Shown piece after piece: positions 45,201 to 56,471 of a DNA stretch of 64,000 bases. How positions within the stretch are numbered: position 1 is the first letter of the stretch; every line of letters begins with the position of its first letter. Position numbers and translations under genes: made by a program. This stretch comes from Clonostachys chloroleuca. Its lineage: Eukaryota; Ascomycota; Sordariomycetes; Hypocreales; Bionectriaceae. The stretch covers positions 26,412,001-26,476,000 of the forward strand of contig JBANAY010000003.1 of the NCBI GenBank assembly GCA_037952775.1, written 5' to 3'. Under the pieces are notes generated by a model, which worked only from the letters and a program-made list of their open reading frames with translations, did not search any database and was not told the origin of the DNA.

Positions 45201-46557
45201 CGAGAAGAGTGGTGATAGGGTATTGGCTTGGATCCAATCTCTCTGTGAAATGTTCATCCCACAACTCCCAGTTATTCAAGACATCAGTGCCACTAACTGA
45301 CGCATCCAAGTTAATGTCCCTGCGGAAGTATCGGCGGGCTGCTTTGTTTGGAAAGGTAACACTTCCATCTTTCCACATGGCTAGGATGGGAATTTGCGTT
45401 TTGTCCAATAGGGCGTCTTTTAGGCGTATCATCTTTTGGAGTACCGATGGAGTGGCTGATTGGGTAGCAACAGTAGGGGGACCCATCGGTGGGAACGGGC
45501 TCGATGACATAACGACGGCGGATGGGCTGTAGAATGAGGGCGAACTGGAATTCCGGCTTGAAGCGAGGGATGGAGGGTTTGAGTGAGCGATGGACGGCGT
45601 GCTGATTGTCTTCCTCTCTGCAGCTTCCAAGATGCTGGACCTTGCAATCGACTTTTTTGTCGTGACTAGAGAAGATGAAGAGGATTCCGAGTTAGTGAAG
45701 GTGAGACTAAAGTAAGTCTGTCTGTCCTCGATTTCCCATATAGAGATGATCATTTTCGCGAAAACCTGCTGTCCCGTGGGAGTTTTTCCTTTGGCGTGTA
45801 CATCGTGGGCTGTTGACCCGGCCACGCTTGTTCGGGAAATGACTACGTCAATAACAGCATCCTGAACAGTTTGATTGCCTGGTTTCGAGTTTGGAATCGG
45901 ACTTGAGATTTTAGCAGTGGTAGGTGTGGCTTCTCCCCCTTGCCCAGGCGTGGTATGGGATTCACCAGCAGGTGCGCGAACTCCCATCTCATCAACAAGT
46001 GCGTCTAGAAAAACCTCCCACGTGACCCAAACAGGATGCCCATCTTGGAGCATATCGATGCCCACTTGAGACAGAGTCTGACCGCGGAGCCGCTCGAGGG
46101 TTGTTGAAGCTTCGATTTCGTTGACGTTGTCCTGAACGAGCCCTAACATTCTGCCCAGTGCCTCATTGGCCAACACCACGGTTTTGAGGCTATTTAACAC
46201 AAGGGTTGGGACAGGCAGGTACTGCAAAGCGGAAAAAGCAAGCTGTCCGGGGGAAATTGCAGGCATCTGCAGCCGTAGAGGATTCGGGGAAGCTGTACGG
46301 GTCTCTGGCCTGCTAGAATTTCGGCTGTCTCTAGAGAACCGACCACCAGCTACCAGGGGCGTGGGATCTGTGATGGCGCCATGGTCCGGCTCGTTCGATT
46401 CGTCAACCGTTTCGGTCTTCAACTGAGGCACTATGGAGCCATTTAATGGCATAGAAAGAGTATGCTCAGTCTCTGGCGTAGAATTTGTGACAGAGATAAT
46501 CGGCCTAGAAGCTCGCAGCTCGCTGGTCTGTAAAGACGACGGTTCGGAGGAGAGCAT
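42292..46557 (-). CDS. Hybrid sensor histidine kinase with PAS domains and receiver
   Basis: Cytosolic hybrid histidine kinase of 1368 residues in four exons: 46557-44691, 44641-44306, 44251-43132 and 43075-42292. Introns are 49, 54 and 56 nt, and every junction restores conserved text (EKWFG-TCTDAHEG; HSF-NNRWYRTR; VVED-NPVNQK). A first PAS-like region (SALQYLPVPTLVLNSLKTVV) is followed by further PAS/PAC units (IICDTMPQLVWTTTPDGHPE with NHRWYTYTGL; SRVTIFTADLKRRVTMLEGA). The H-box is FLANMSHEIRTPITG with the phospho-acceptor at about His815. N and G boxes follow (ITNLLTNSIKFTNQG, VVEDTGIGI, RRFGGTGLGLTISKNLVDLM). The receiver domain has MILMDVQMP with phospho-acceptor at about Asp1156 and PIVAMTA. 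No transmembrane helix, HAMP repeats or GAF domain are obvious, so it is neither the Nik1 osmosensor nor Sln1 type. The signal sensed is unknown; output would pass to Ypd1 and then Ssk1 or Skn7. Confidence 0.93.
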
Positions 46558-49469
46558 GTCGTTCGGGGGGTATGCCGTCCGGGATTCACAGTCGACCGGC
46601 TGGAGAAGTCGATTGAGCCTCGGCAGATGATATGGTACAGCTGGGAAGCCCGGAACTTATCACCAACACTCTGTTGATCGATGAGGTCTTGACATGGCGC
46701 TAGATAGATGTCCCTCTCAGTGGTTATTACCAGTCCACGGGTGGTGGTACCCGCCGCTGATCTATCGCAGGAGAGCAGGCGCTTGCCTCAGTCACTGATA
46801 TTGATAATAGGTTGCTCTGGAAGTGTCAGATGAAGAAGGGGGCCTGGCCCATGTGAGTGATTGAGGGAAAGGGAAGGGTTATGACAAAAGCTTGAGCGGA
46901 GGAGAGGGAAAGATGAAAGATGATTAACAGCCAGGATGATGGGAATTGCTAGTTCACTCCACACCGATTGGAGGGAAGAAAAGCTTGGCCCTTCGGCTAG
47001 TTGAGGAGAGCCAACGCCCCAGGCTAGGTTATGACGGTGGTCGGTAGGGGAAGAGTGGATGGGTGGACGATTACATACATACCTTACTTACACCCGGTAC
47101 CGCAGGAAAGCTTTGCTTGTTGGGGAACCTCGAGACCCTGACACCCAGAACGGCACACCAGCACCACTGGCTTGCATTCAATTAAGAAGGGGACCGCTGC
47201 TCGAGAGGGGCGAGGGGCGTCTATGCATTAGGGTGGGCGGGGATCTTGGGGCTTGGGGTGTGTGGGAACGGCGGTGGGCCTCGGCGGGGAGCAACCTTTT
47301 GTTTCTGAGATGGAGAGGTATGTGGATGGAGGAAGTAGGAAGGCTGCAGGTGTGTGCCATGGGCGATATGTACGGATGTTGGCCTGCGTAGCCTAGGCAA
47401 GTAATACACTCTGGCGAGAATGCATTTGGATAATGCATCTCGACGTGATCTAGAATGAATGAAAGGCTTTTCCCAGCTTCCAGGAAGGAGCTGGTGGTGG
47501 GAAGAGGGTGTGAGATGGAGCAGTAGTCGATCCACTAGTCGATGCTTTTTGGTTTTGGCGGCCTCGTTACGTACCAGCAGAAGAATTGCCCCCTAAGGTA
47601 CCTCCCTAAAGCTTCGATTTGAGTAGAGTAGCAAGCTACTAGCCCTGCCATTAGGACCTGGCAGACACCCCGCCTGAGCTCCGTGACTCCTATCATATAC
47701 CAGACAGAGGGAGTGCAGCATGTCGCGTGTTCTAAACCAGGGTTTTCGGGCGGAAAGGCAGATGGCGAGGGCCGATGACAATGTACATACATGATGATGG
47801 TAAAGTGCTGCAAGCGGACACAACCGGACGCAGCGATCGGCACCCTAAAAACAAGGGTCCACACAATCGGCAGCGGGAAGGCACCTGCGGCCAAGCAATC
47901 TGAGCTTCGGCACTCCAATTGTGAGAGCAGTTGCGTTAATCCTTGATTGCCCGTGAGACACGGAAGGCCTCTGTGCGCAGGAAACTGCCCGCGCAATCTT
48001 TGTTGGCTGGTTTTCCATGCGCCTACACGGGAAATCCCATCTGGCTGTCACTCGAGCGCCAGTATAGCCTCAATCGGGGCTAACAAAGCCCACAGTGCTA
48101 GACACATGGTTTGGGTGGAGCTGCGCTTTGGTCTGGTCTGCGTGAGATCAGGCACCATTCGAGAAGCTCCCGTGAGAGGTCAATACGAGTAGCTAACTGT
48201 GGCCAATATTAAGGTTGGTGCGTCGTTTCAGTAGAGGCCACAAACTGGCTCCCACACGATATCGGAACTAAGCCATATCCTCATAGCCTACATATTCTCA
48301 CAACATTCTGTGCGACAAACACGCACTCACGAGTCTGCTTTCCTTTCACAGCACAGGATGCAGAGTGCACGACACAATGCACAGCAGAAGTGCAGGTAGC
48401 CACGGTCAGGTCCACCTCTTCCTGAGGGAGCAGGAGTGTTTTAGTGGAACTGATGAGCGATGCTAACTCGAAAAACCGTGTGAACCGAAGCTAATGGCAG
48501 TTCGCCTCACTGTTGTATGTAACCTGTCGTCCGCACCACACCCCTCCCCATCGCAGCTCAACTCGCTTATGATGCGTGGGCAGGGGAGGGGCAGGGGGTT
48601 CTAGATCAGCCTTGGCGTTGATCAGGTCCCAGGACCACGTTCACATTGGGGCATGGCCTGGTCAAGACGGCCGGCAATTGCTGGGCCCGACTGCCGTCAT
48701 TCCTTGACAGCTTCAACAACGGCCATTTCAACATTCGTGAAGCTCAGCATGCAGCAATCGACGCCCTACACACCAGTCCTCAATCACCACCTACGACTCA
48801 CCCAAACTCCCTCGATGTCATTGCCAAGCCCAGCACTCTGAGACAAACTACCCGATTGGATCGAGCCGCATGACATACCCACGCCCCGTCGATCATCTCC
48901 GTTCTCTCCCTGGCTTTGACGTCATGCTCAGTTAAGCCCATCCATCGTCTCGCCGTCCTGACCCTGTGTCTGAACAAATCCCCTTACACCAACTCCGCCC
49001 CACGATGACGCCCATCCGTCACTTCTCCCGTCTCCGTGAGCCGCTCTCCGCTCGGGCCTACCTGATTTGCGAATTCGGTTGCCATTTCATCACGGTGCAT
49101 GAGAGGAACCTCAGGGTCCTGCAGGTTGACATGGGACAAGGGCAGATCACCCACACCACCAACCTTTCCGTCTGAACGGATCATAGCCTCTTATGCCAGC
49201 CCCCTCATTGGCGCCATTGTTTGTCATCGAAAGTGGAAGCATGTCCCTAGTGGATCCCACAATCGCACGTCGTCTATGATGATGACCGCATTTTGGATTT
49301 CACGGCGTCCTACCACCACATTTCTCGTGACATTCTCACAACTTAGATTGAGTCTGCGATTGGCACTTCGCATTTGGGTTCGATTGAATAAATTTCATTG
49401 TCGACGAGTATATAACTTTATACGTCTACTTGCGATAAGGTACTTTTAGAAAATAGCCTACGCATTCCT
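46558..49469. other. Intergenic region upstream of the histidine kinase
   Basis: About 2.9 kb without a supported gene; open frames up to 153 codons on both strands show no familiar features. Long 5' regions are common for fungal signalling genes. Confidence 0.5.
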
Positions 49470-50468
49470 CTACAGCTTCGTAGCAAGCGCTCTCAACCTC
49501 ACATAGCTGATCATTTCTCCCCCATCAGGATTTCTGCAAACTTCCCTCAACGTCTCTGCAATCTCCTTGACAACTTCTTCTCTCTCCTCCTCATCCTCGA
49601 CAGCGTGCAATATTTGACTTCCAAACAACCTGACCCATCCCTCCACTCCACCTTGGTCAGCCTGCGTTGGTCGCCACTCCCGCTCGACCTTGTCCACTCT
49701 GAAGCCAGCCTTTTCAAGCACACCCGTGATCCATTTCTCTTCTGGGAAGAACCACGGGTCGGCAGCAAGCGCTGCCTTCATGCCGACGCGGCGGCTAACG
49801 GTCATAAGGAGAGCAGTGCGCATTTCAGCTACATTGCCCAGGCCGCCCATTTCAAGAGAAAAGGTACCACCAGTCTTGAGAGATGCGGCTACTGCATCAA
49901 ATACTGACTGTCTGGTCTCTTCCTTGCGCAGAATCCAGTGCAGAGCAGCATTAGAAAAGGCCTTGGTAAAAGTACCTTTCTGCAAAGCCGGGTTGGAAGG
50001 TATATTCGTAGCATCAAGAACTGGAAAAGGGGATTAGTATGAGCCACACATAGTATCATTCAAATGAAGCAGCCAACCTTCAAAGGTAGTGTTTGTAGTA
50101 TCCTTGCACAATTCCTTGGCAGCCTTGATCATCGCCTCTGAGCTGTCAATGCCGTAAAGAGATCCAGTTCCTTGAGCCAAAATCTTGGAGAACTCGACAT
50201 CCAGGATTCCATCTACACCAGCTCATCAGCACAAATACGGGTAAGCAATCGGTATCACAACTTACCACCGCAGCCCACATCCAAGAGAACATCGTCTTTT
50301 TGGAGGTCGAGCCACGTGACTACTTTCCCAGCAAGTTTGGGCACGAAGGAGGCACTGTGCTGGTAGTCCTGGTCCAGTGTTAGCCAGGACAGCCCCAAAA
50401 CAACCTCAGATTTATCACACACTTACACCAGCACTCCAATGGTCTTTTTCGCCTTGCTGCTGGGCCAT
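49470..50468 (-). CDS. Class I SAM-dependent methyltransferase
   Basis: Small-molecule-type methyltransferase of 276 residues. Exons 50468-50427, 50368-50266, 50212-50078 and 50020-49470; introns are 58, 53 and 57 nt. Spliced text reads MAQQQGEKDHWSAG-DYQHSASFVPKLAGKVV and then LLDVGCG-DGILDVEF. Motif I (DVGCGDG) is therefore formed across the second intron. Motif II-like LYGIDSSEAMI and the post-loop TFTKAFSNAALHWIL (the FSNAALHW signature of trans-aconitate-methyltransferase-like proteins) follow. The C-terminal half includes KAGFRVDKVEREWRP. The substrate is not predictable. No biosynthetic cluster surrounds it. No targeting signal is visible, so it is probably cytosolic. Confidence 0.9.
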
Positions 50469-51749
50469 TTCGGAAATTTGGGTAGTTTGCAAACTGGTAA
50501 TTTATATATGGATTTCTTGCCTGGTTAAATTGATTCATGATTGAGGGGTTCTTTTGGACAGTTTATATAGCAATCTGAGGACGCCGAGATCGGAGGAGAA
50601 CTGAATAGCTACACCAATCAATCAGCACATTGCAACGGTAAACCTACCGGAGATAAAATGATATATGAGTAATTCAAGCGGAAAATGGATGCAATAGGTG
50701 GGAATATGAAGTATGTGTTCATCATTATTATCGGTGGGTGCAGTTTTGGAAAAGAACATTGATCAACGGCAGATATGTGGTTGAGCCCGAGGTGAGTTTG
50801 CCAAACGGGTAGCGCTTTTGCATCTATATGAAAGTTAAATATGGACACTTAAAGAAGTAAAAAAAAAATGCGTGATAAAGTAAATCCGTGTCTTTTTTTT
50901 TTTTTTTTTTTTTTTAAGAATTTCTTCAGCGGATATTCTGATTCCCATCTCATATCTCTCCGCCTTTGAGTTGCAAGTGCAAGGACAATCTATTCGCATG
51001 CTACTTCAATGCCAATCCAACCCAACAAATACCGGTTATTTCAATAGATCTTGAGAAATAAAATCGTAACATTAGTGGAGAATATAATTCTACAGTTGTA
51101 TCTAAGTGGAAGACCAACTAGGAGCTTGGCTGCCAATATTGCACATGGCTGGCATCCAAAAGACGTAGAGCTTCTTCCTTGGGCGATGATATGCCCGCCT
51201 TCTACGTGGGGCTTTTATTGAGGGGGGAAAACAGACCAACGAAAGGAATTAACATACTTGTATTTGGCTGCACTCCATCAGCCACTGTCCCAGTAGAGTC
51301 TAATCTTGAGGTACCTCCATGCCGACATATCCAGACTCCGACTGATTTATGTAAGCATCGAGGCCGATACCGCGAGACCTCTGAACAGCAGCTCAGATAG
51401 GAGGAAGACAAGGCAAGGGGGCAATGCCGTGCTTGATCGATATGGTGGAGCATATTTATTTTCATGCCCTTCTTCAAGGCCCCCTGATTTCGATTTCAGT
51501 TTGCTTTCATGCTCCGGGATAATTTTGTCGGTGTTCGCAACTGAGAACGCACAAGCGGCGTGTTGACCAATCAGCGACCACTTGTGGGTAGCTCCCCGAC
51601 CACCTCCCCTTATCGCCTTGCCCCAGATAAGGTGAGTTTGCAAGCTGTGGGCAAAGTATCGTCATTCAAGAACCTGCCCAACGGCCGGCCGGGATGCCCA
51701 ATAACTCTCTGTCCACATCCCCATCCTCCTCACATATATTGTCTTCATC
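50469..51749. other. Divergent promoter region with poly(T) run
   Basis: Lies between the methyltransferase and DUF1776 genes, which are transcribed away from each other. AT-rich around 50,600-51,100, with a 23-base T-run. No gene is supported. Confidence 0.55.
50893..50915. repeat. Poly(T) run, 23 bases
   Basis: Uninterrupted T tract in the divergent intergenic region. Confidence 0.9.
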
Positions 51750-53383
51750 ATGTCTAACGACGAGAAGCCATTCCTGGATGTCGTGAGTGGTCATGTACGA
51801 TATCTCTCTCTTCCTTGGTAGAGCCTCTTGTAAGAGTAGTAAGAGTCGGTGTGCTGATATCAGATGACTATATAGCTAGGGCCCCTACCCGTCCTCTTGC
51901 GAAAATACACCGACGAAGCGGCCGACTACATTGAAGGCCATGTTGATCAAGCCGCAACTTTCGTCCGCCAGACAATAAACTCAACACCATGGGTTCCGGA
52001 AGTCATCAAGGGAGTCACTCCCGCTCCTCCCCCGCCACCAGATGTAGCTGCCGTCGCCTTATCTCGATTTGAAAGATTTCAGGATTGGGTAGCAAGGCAC
52101 AAAATCCTCACCGGCCTCATAGTCGTCACTTGCAGCTATGGTGCCTACAAAGGATACTTGGCAAACAAGTCTTTCCGAAAAATCCGTCGGGCGAAGAGGG
52201 CAAGGAACGGTGGACGCACCGATGTTGTCGTCATCGCGGGGTTGGCCTCTCTTCCATTGACCAAGTCTCTTGCTTTGGACATGGAAAGACGTGGGTTCAT
52301 TGTCTTCGTCGTGTGCAACGCCGCCGAGGACGAGAGTACTGTCGCTGCTCTCGCCCGGCCTGATATCCGGCCTCTCGTGATCGACACGACTGATGTGAGT
52401 TGTCCCAAAGTAACCCCTCGAAGCCTGCCTCTGTGCTAATCTCTCTCCCCTCCCAGCCTCCACGAGCTGGATCATCGATCGAGCGCTTTGCTGAGCACAT
52501 CCAGTCGCCTCAAGCGCCAGGTCCCAACATCAAGCCGAACCAGCTGACTCTGAAGGCTATTATTCTGATTCCCAGTCTCCACTATCAGACTTCTCCCATT
52601 GCCACTATCCCACCTTCCAGCTTCGCCGACCTCTTCAACACGCATCTTCTCCAGCCGATCCTCACAATCCAAGCCTTCCTGCCTCTTCTGACGTCTCGGC
52701 TTCAGCCTGTTGGGGAGAAATGGATCCCTCCCAAGGTTCTTGTCTTTACGCCATCCATCATTTCTTCCATTAACCCACCCTTCCACGCTCCCGAAGCCAC
52801 CGTTTGCTCTGCCCTCTCCGCCTTTACCGAGGTTCTGACCGCAGAGCTTCGGCCGCTTGACATTCCTGTCACCCATATGCAGCTGGGAACCTTTGACTTC
52901 TCTGGCTTCGTACCCGCCCGACAGGCTGCTGCCATGCTCGCTGGCAACCCAGAGGACACTCTTGTTTGGCCAGATGGTGCAAGGCACGTTTACGGTCGTA
53001 ACTTTGTTGCCCAGTCCAGTTCCGCAATCTCCGGTGGTCGTATTCGTGGGCTCAAGGGCAGCTCTCTGCGAAACCTGCACAACTCCGTCTTTGATGTCAT
53101 CGACGGCTCCATCACCTCCACCTCCGTCCGCGTTGGCCTCGGGGCTGGCGTCTACGGCTTCGTGGGTAGATGGGCTCCCCGAGGTCTCGTGTCCTGGATG
53201 ATGGGTATCCGAAAGGTTGACCAACTCTCGACGTGGAAGACAAACTCCGACGCGGGCTCATCCACGGAGGAAAGCGAGGACGGTGAGTCAAGCACTGACT
53301 TCATTGCCGTTCCTCAGGAGAAGAACGTCTGGCATGCTGAGACTGAGGGCAACGTCTGGTCTCCTGCACACAAGGCCAACTAA
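51750..53383 (+). CDS. DUF1776 family protein (SDR-like), membrane-anchored
   Basis: Fungal DUF1776 protein of 492 residues. Exons 51750-51782, 51876-52394 and 52457-53383; introns are 93 nt (GTGAGT donor, ATATAG acceptor) and 62 nt (GTGAGT donor, CCCAG acceptor). Spliced N-terminus: MSNDEKPFLDV-LGPLPVLLRKYTDE. A hydrophobic stretch (KILTGLIVVTCSYGAYKGYL) probably anchors it in a membrane. Next comes a Rossmann-like segment (TDVVVIAGLASLPLTKSLAL, GFIVFVVC) similar to short-chain dehydrogenases. The usual SDR Gly-rich TGxxxGxG and YxxxK motifs are not evident, so catalytic activity is doubtful. Later conserved text includes PPKVLVFTPSIISSI and AFTEVLTAELRPLDIPVTHMQ. The function of the family is poorly known. 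Confidence 0.88.
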
Positions 53384-53742
53384 AAAAAAAAAAAATCACG
53401 ACTGTATGTTTGATGGTGTATGGGCGTATATACTCGCTACTCTTACATAAGGGGTTGACCTTTGTGACGATATGAACGAACCTATCTTGGAGGATTATGT
53501 ATCTCGCCTCTTTTAGATATCACGACTCTTGACATTTTGAATACATTTTTTATGATCATTCAGCGTAGGGTTTTATTCGTTGTGACAGCCGCTTGTAGAG
53601 AAAGAATTCCTTTTAGATCCCATAACGCCGTGTATCCTGAGTCGTCGCCAGGCGGCAGACATGAACTCCAGATAATATAACAATATTCATATCATACTTC
53701 CTCTCATCAAAGCCTCTATTCCTCCCCTTCACATGGCTTCTC
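53384..53742. other. Short intergenic region between convergent genes
   Basis: 359 bases of shared 3' sequence, AT-rich, beginning with an A-run right after the DUF1776 stop codon. No gene is supported. Confidence 0.6.
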
Positions 53743-54507
53743 CTAGTGCCCTCTGCTCCGATACCGACCTCGCCCGCCCCTCCATCGTCCACCCCTCCCA
53801 CCACGTCCCATGAACCTACCGCCGCCCTCATGATCCCGTCCTTGATGCCCATCCCTCGACCTCTCAGGATCTCCTCCTTCCTCCTTCGCCGCCTCCGCCA
53901 TCCTTATCATTTCTTCCTCCCGCTCCTCGCTCCTCGCCCTCGGCTTCTCCAGGTCCCTCGTCCACTTCGGGTGCGCGCCCACCTTGCACTCGGGCCCGTC
54001 GGGGCAGAACCCGGCGAGGTAGAACGTGCACAGCTTCCGCCTGACGTGCTTCTTCGCGCACCTCGGCCCCAGCGCGCAGAAGCCCATGTCGTAATGCGGG
54101 CACGGCGGCAGCCGGCTCAGCGGGTCGATGTGCAGGTACAAACACTCGTCACCGTTGGAGCAGTACCCGTTGCGCATGAAGAAGTTGCACTCGGGCATCT
54201 TGCGCAGGTTGTACTCGTGCAGGAACTCGCAGTGCTCGCCCTTCTTGCACAGGCCGCGCAGCCAGTGCTTGCAGACGAGCGAGTTGAGACCCCCCGATGG
54301 AGCCTGCGAGTCCGCCGTGATGTGCCGCTCGGGGCAGCGCGTGCCGTTGGGGCAGTTGCCCGTCTGGAAGGCGCGGCATACGGGGCGGTCGGGGGGCAGG
54401 CCGACCTGGTAGGTTCGTCGGAGGAAGGGGGAGAAGTGGAAGTTGTAGGTCGGGGCCGAGTGGTTGAGGATGGCCGATACGGGCGTTTCGGTCGTTGGGG
54501 CCGCCAT
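53743..54507 (-). CDS. YTH1: CCCH zinc-finger CPSF subunit YTH1 (CPSF30)
   Basis: mRNA 3' end processing factor of the cleavage/polyadenylation complex that reads the AAUAAA-type signal. Single exon, 254 residues from ATG 54507; the frame extends upstream only from a TTG. Five CCCH fingers are visible at about residues 44-62, 79-97, 107-126, 136-154 and 160-179, each with the expected C-x7/8-C-x5-C-x3/4-H spacing (for example [19 protein letters not shown]). Finger 2 is the most RNA-binding-like, as in the family. After the fingers comes a charged region ([20 protein letters not shown]) and an RGG-rich tail ([21 protein letters not shown]), a fungal extension likely to bind RNA. Its functional partner complex also includes SSU72, encoded at the start of the window. 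Confidence 0.95.
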   Translation of the reverse strand: MAAPTTETPVSAILNHSAPTYNFHFSPFLRRTYQVGLPPDRPVCRAFQTGNCPNGTRCPERHITADSQAPSGGLNSLVCKHWLRGLCKKGEHCEFLHEYNLRKMPECNFFMRNGYCSNGDECLYLHIDPLSRLPPCPHYDMGFCALGPRCAKKHVRRKLCTFYLAGFCPDGPECKVGAHPKWTRDLEKPRARSEEREEEMIRMAEAAKEEGGDPERSRDGHQGRDHEGGGRFMGRGGRGGRWRGGRGRYRSRGH

Positions 54508-55078
54508 GTTTCGTGGTTCTGGCGATTGCTCGCGCTTCTGGTGGTTTGGAGGTTCTGGCGCTGGTGGTGCCTTTCTGATTCGGTGGGGAGGAACCCCAAG
54601 GTTTGCTCTATTCGACCGTCGATAAAGATGAGCTGATTGTTTGGTGTAACAGTTCTGAGGCTCCAATCTGTGAAAGGAGTGGCGAGGTCGAAGTTGTCGG
54701 TGTTGGCTGGAGCTCTTGTGTCGTTCTAGAAGCTTGTGATTAGTCCAGCAGGGGCGAGCTCTGGTGTTTTGTCAGCGGGTCCGTCGCACTTGCCACTGGC
54801 AAGCCAGAGCCTGCTACTACGCGGCAGTATTAAGAAATTGGGCACATTCATTTCAAAAAAAAAATTCTCCTTTCAATTTGATTAGGAATCAAAATTCACA
54901 ACAAGATACGTTTTATCAACCTGTCAATGAAAGCATGGCGCTCAATATACGTCCTATCCCTATCACACGATTTCCCAATTGCCCAGCAGTCCGCAGTATG
55001 GAACCGACTATTAATGAAATTGGGGGGATCTCAGTCCACAATCCCAAGAAACAGAAACATAAAAGACAATGCAGCATC
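54508..55078. other. Intergenic region
   Basis: YTH1 promoter side and 3' region of the LaeA-like gene. No gene is supported. Confidence 0.55.
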
Positions 55079-56471
55079 TCAAATTTCACGTGAGGGACTC
55101 CCGTCAAAGGTAGTTCCGTACTCATCCTCATCCTCTGGTTTCTGCCCATAACAGAACTGGACCTTCACATAGCGATGAATACGCTGGTCCTGGAGACTGG
55201 ACTTGACGCTCGACACCAAACCATTCCTCTCATCGGGGGAGATGCCCATGGCGGCAAAGGGTTTCGCCAGGTACGCACTTAGAGACTCTTCGACCACCGT
55301 CCGCATGAGCCCACCGAGATATTTGAGCTTCTGGTCCGCCGTCCACGCCCCAATCGGTACCTTCTTTGTGACACATTGAACATCGGTAAAGCCTGAATTC
55401 TTCAGGCTCTCCACTAAATCCTGTGACCCAAAGCTCCTGTAGCCCAGCTTGCGCATACCATCCGCACTGATCTGAGCGAAAGCTTGCAGCGGGTCGTCAG
55501 CTTTCATGGTATCGTCATCACAAAAGATCTGGGGGAGAAACTCCTGAAACTCGACCCAGCCACCAGGATTGAGGTTCCTATGTCTCGTTCAGCGCTGTCT
55601 CCTGGATTGGTCGGACCGAAACTTACGTGTAGGCCTTATTCAGCATCTCATTCAGGTTGTACAGTGTCCAAGCCATGTTTCGGAAATGTACCAGGTCGAA
55701 GTCATCGTCAAATCCCCAATCTTCTTCTTCACAGTCGTCAACAAACATGTGACAGTTTGGAGGAAGAGCTGACGGTTGGATTGGGGAGAGGTCGGTGCCA
55801 ACAATGTACGAGTTGGGGTATTTATCCGCAACTAGGAGCTGAGTGTCAGTTACAGCAACGAGTAAACGATTGTGCCGTACGGAGCTTTCTGGGGTCGTAC
55901 GGTCAATTGCCCAAGATCCTATTCAAACACCATGTCAGAACTGTCTCGGACAAAGAAAAAAACATGTGGCAGGAGTCCACAAGAGAAGGGTCGCTCTAAC
56001 CAGTTCCAGTTCCAACGTCGATGACCTTGGTTGGGATCACATCTAGATCACTCATGAAAAGTTGGCCTTCCTGAATTGGAACAACAGTATCAGCTCATAT
56101 TCGAACAAAAACCACACGAAAGGTTGGAAATTGAGGCTCACAGCCAGCTCCATCATAATGTAATGCTTGAGTTCATCCAAGTTCTGCTCATGGGCATCAT
56201 TCGGCAGAGGATAACGGCCTCGTTTGTATCCATGATACCGACGGTCATGTTGATGCTCGTAGTTATGGACACTAGGAGATATCGAGGTATGGCTCTGGGT
56301 ATCAAAGTCGACGCTATCGACATCAGTCTCGGGGCCATGGCAGACGCTGCCTTTGTCGTTGATCCACTCATAACTGTCAGCTTCTAGATCAGCCCATGAT
56401 GAAGGTGTAAGAGGCCGATCGTGGCCTGTCCCAGTTGAAAAAGAGATCACACTGTCGGTGTCCGTATTCAT
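55079..56471 (-). CDS. LaeA-like SAM-dependent methyltransferase
   Basis: Methyltransferase of the LaeA-like / UMTA fungal family, 373 residues in five exons: 56471-56142, 56070-56001, 55918-55901, 55831-55627 and 55577-55079. Introns are 71, 82, 69 and 49 nt. Spliced order: disordered acidic N-terminus (MNTDTDSVISFSTGTGHD), ELKHYIMMELA, EGQLFMSDLDVIPTKVID, then motif I [28 protein letters not shown]. The third exon is only 18 nt and completes motif I. The acidic loop VDDCEEEDWGFDDDFDLVHF, MLNKAYT-NLNPGGWVEFQEF and a C-terminal YVKVQFCYGQKP follow. Such genes are numerous in moulds; only the true LaeA is shown to regulate secondary metabolism, and I do not claim this is it. ATG 56471 is the first ATG in frame; an upstream GTG at 56489 is ignored. 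No secondary-metabolite cluster surrounds it. Confidence 0.9.

Noticed and set aside
52472..53224. 250-codon minus-strand open frame
   Set aside because: Antisense shadow of the DUF1776 gene.
53746..54636. 296-codon plus-strand open frame
   Set aside because: Antisense shadow of YTH1, caused by high GC; the five CCCH fingers are on the minus strand.
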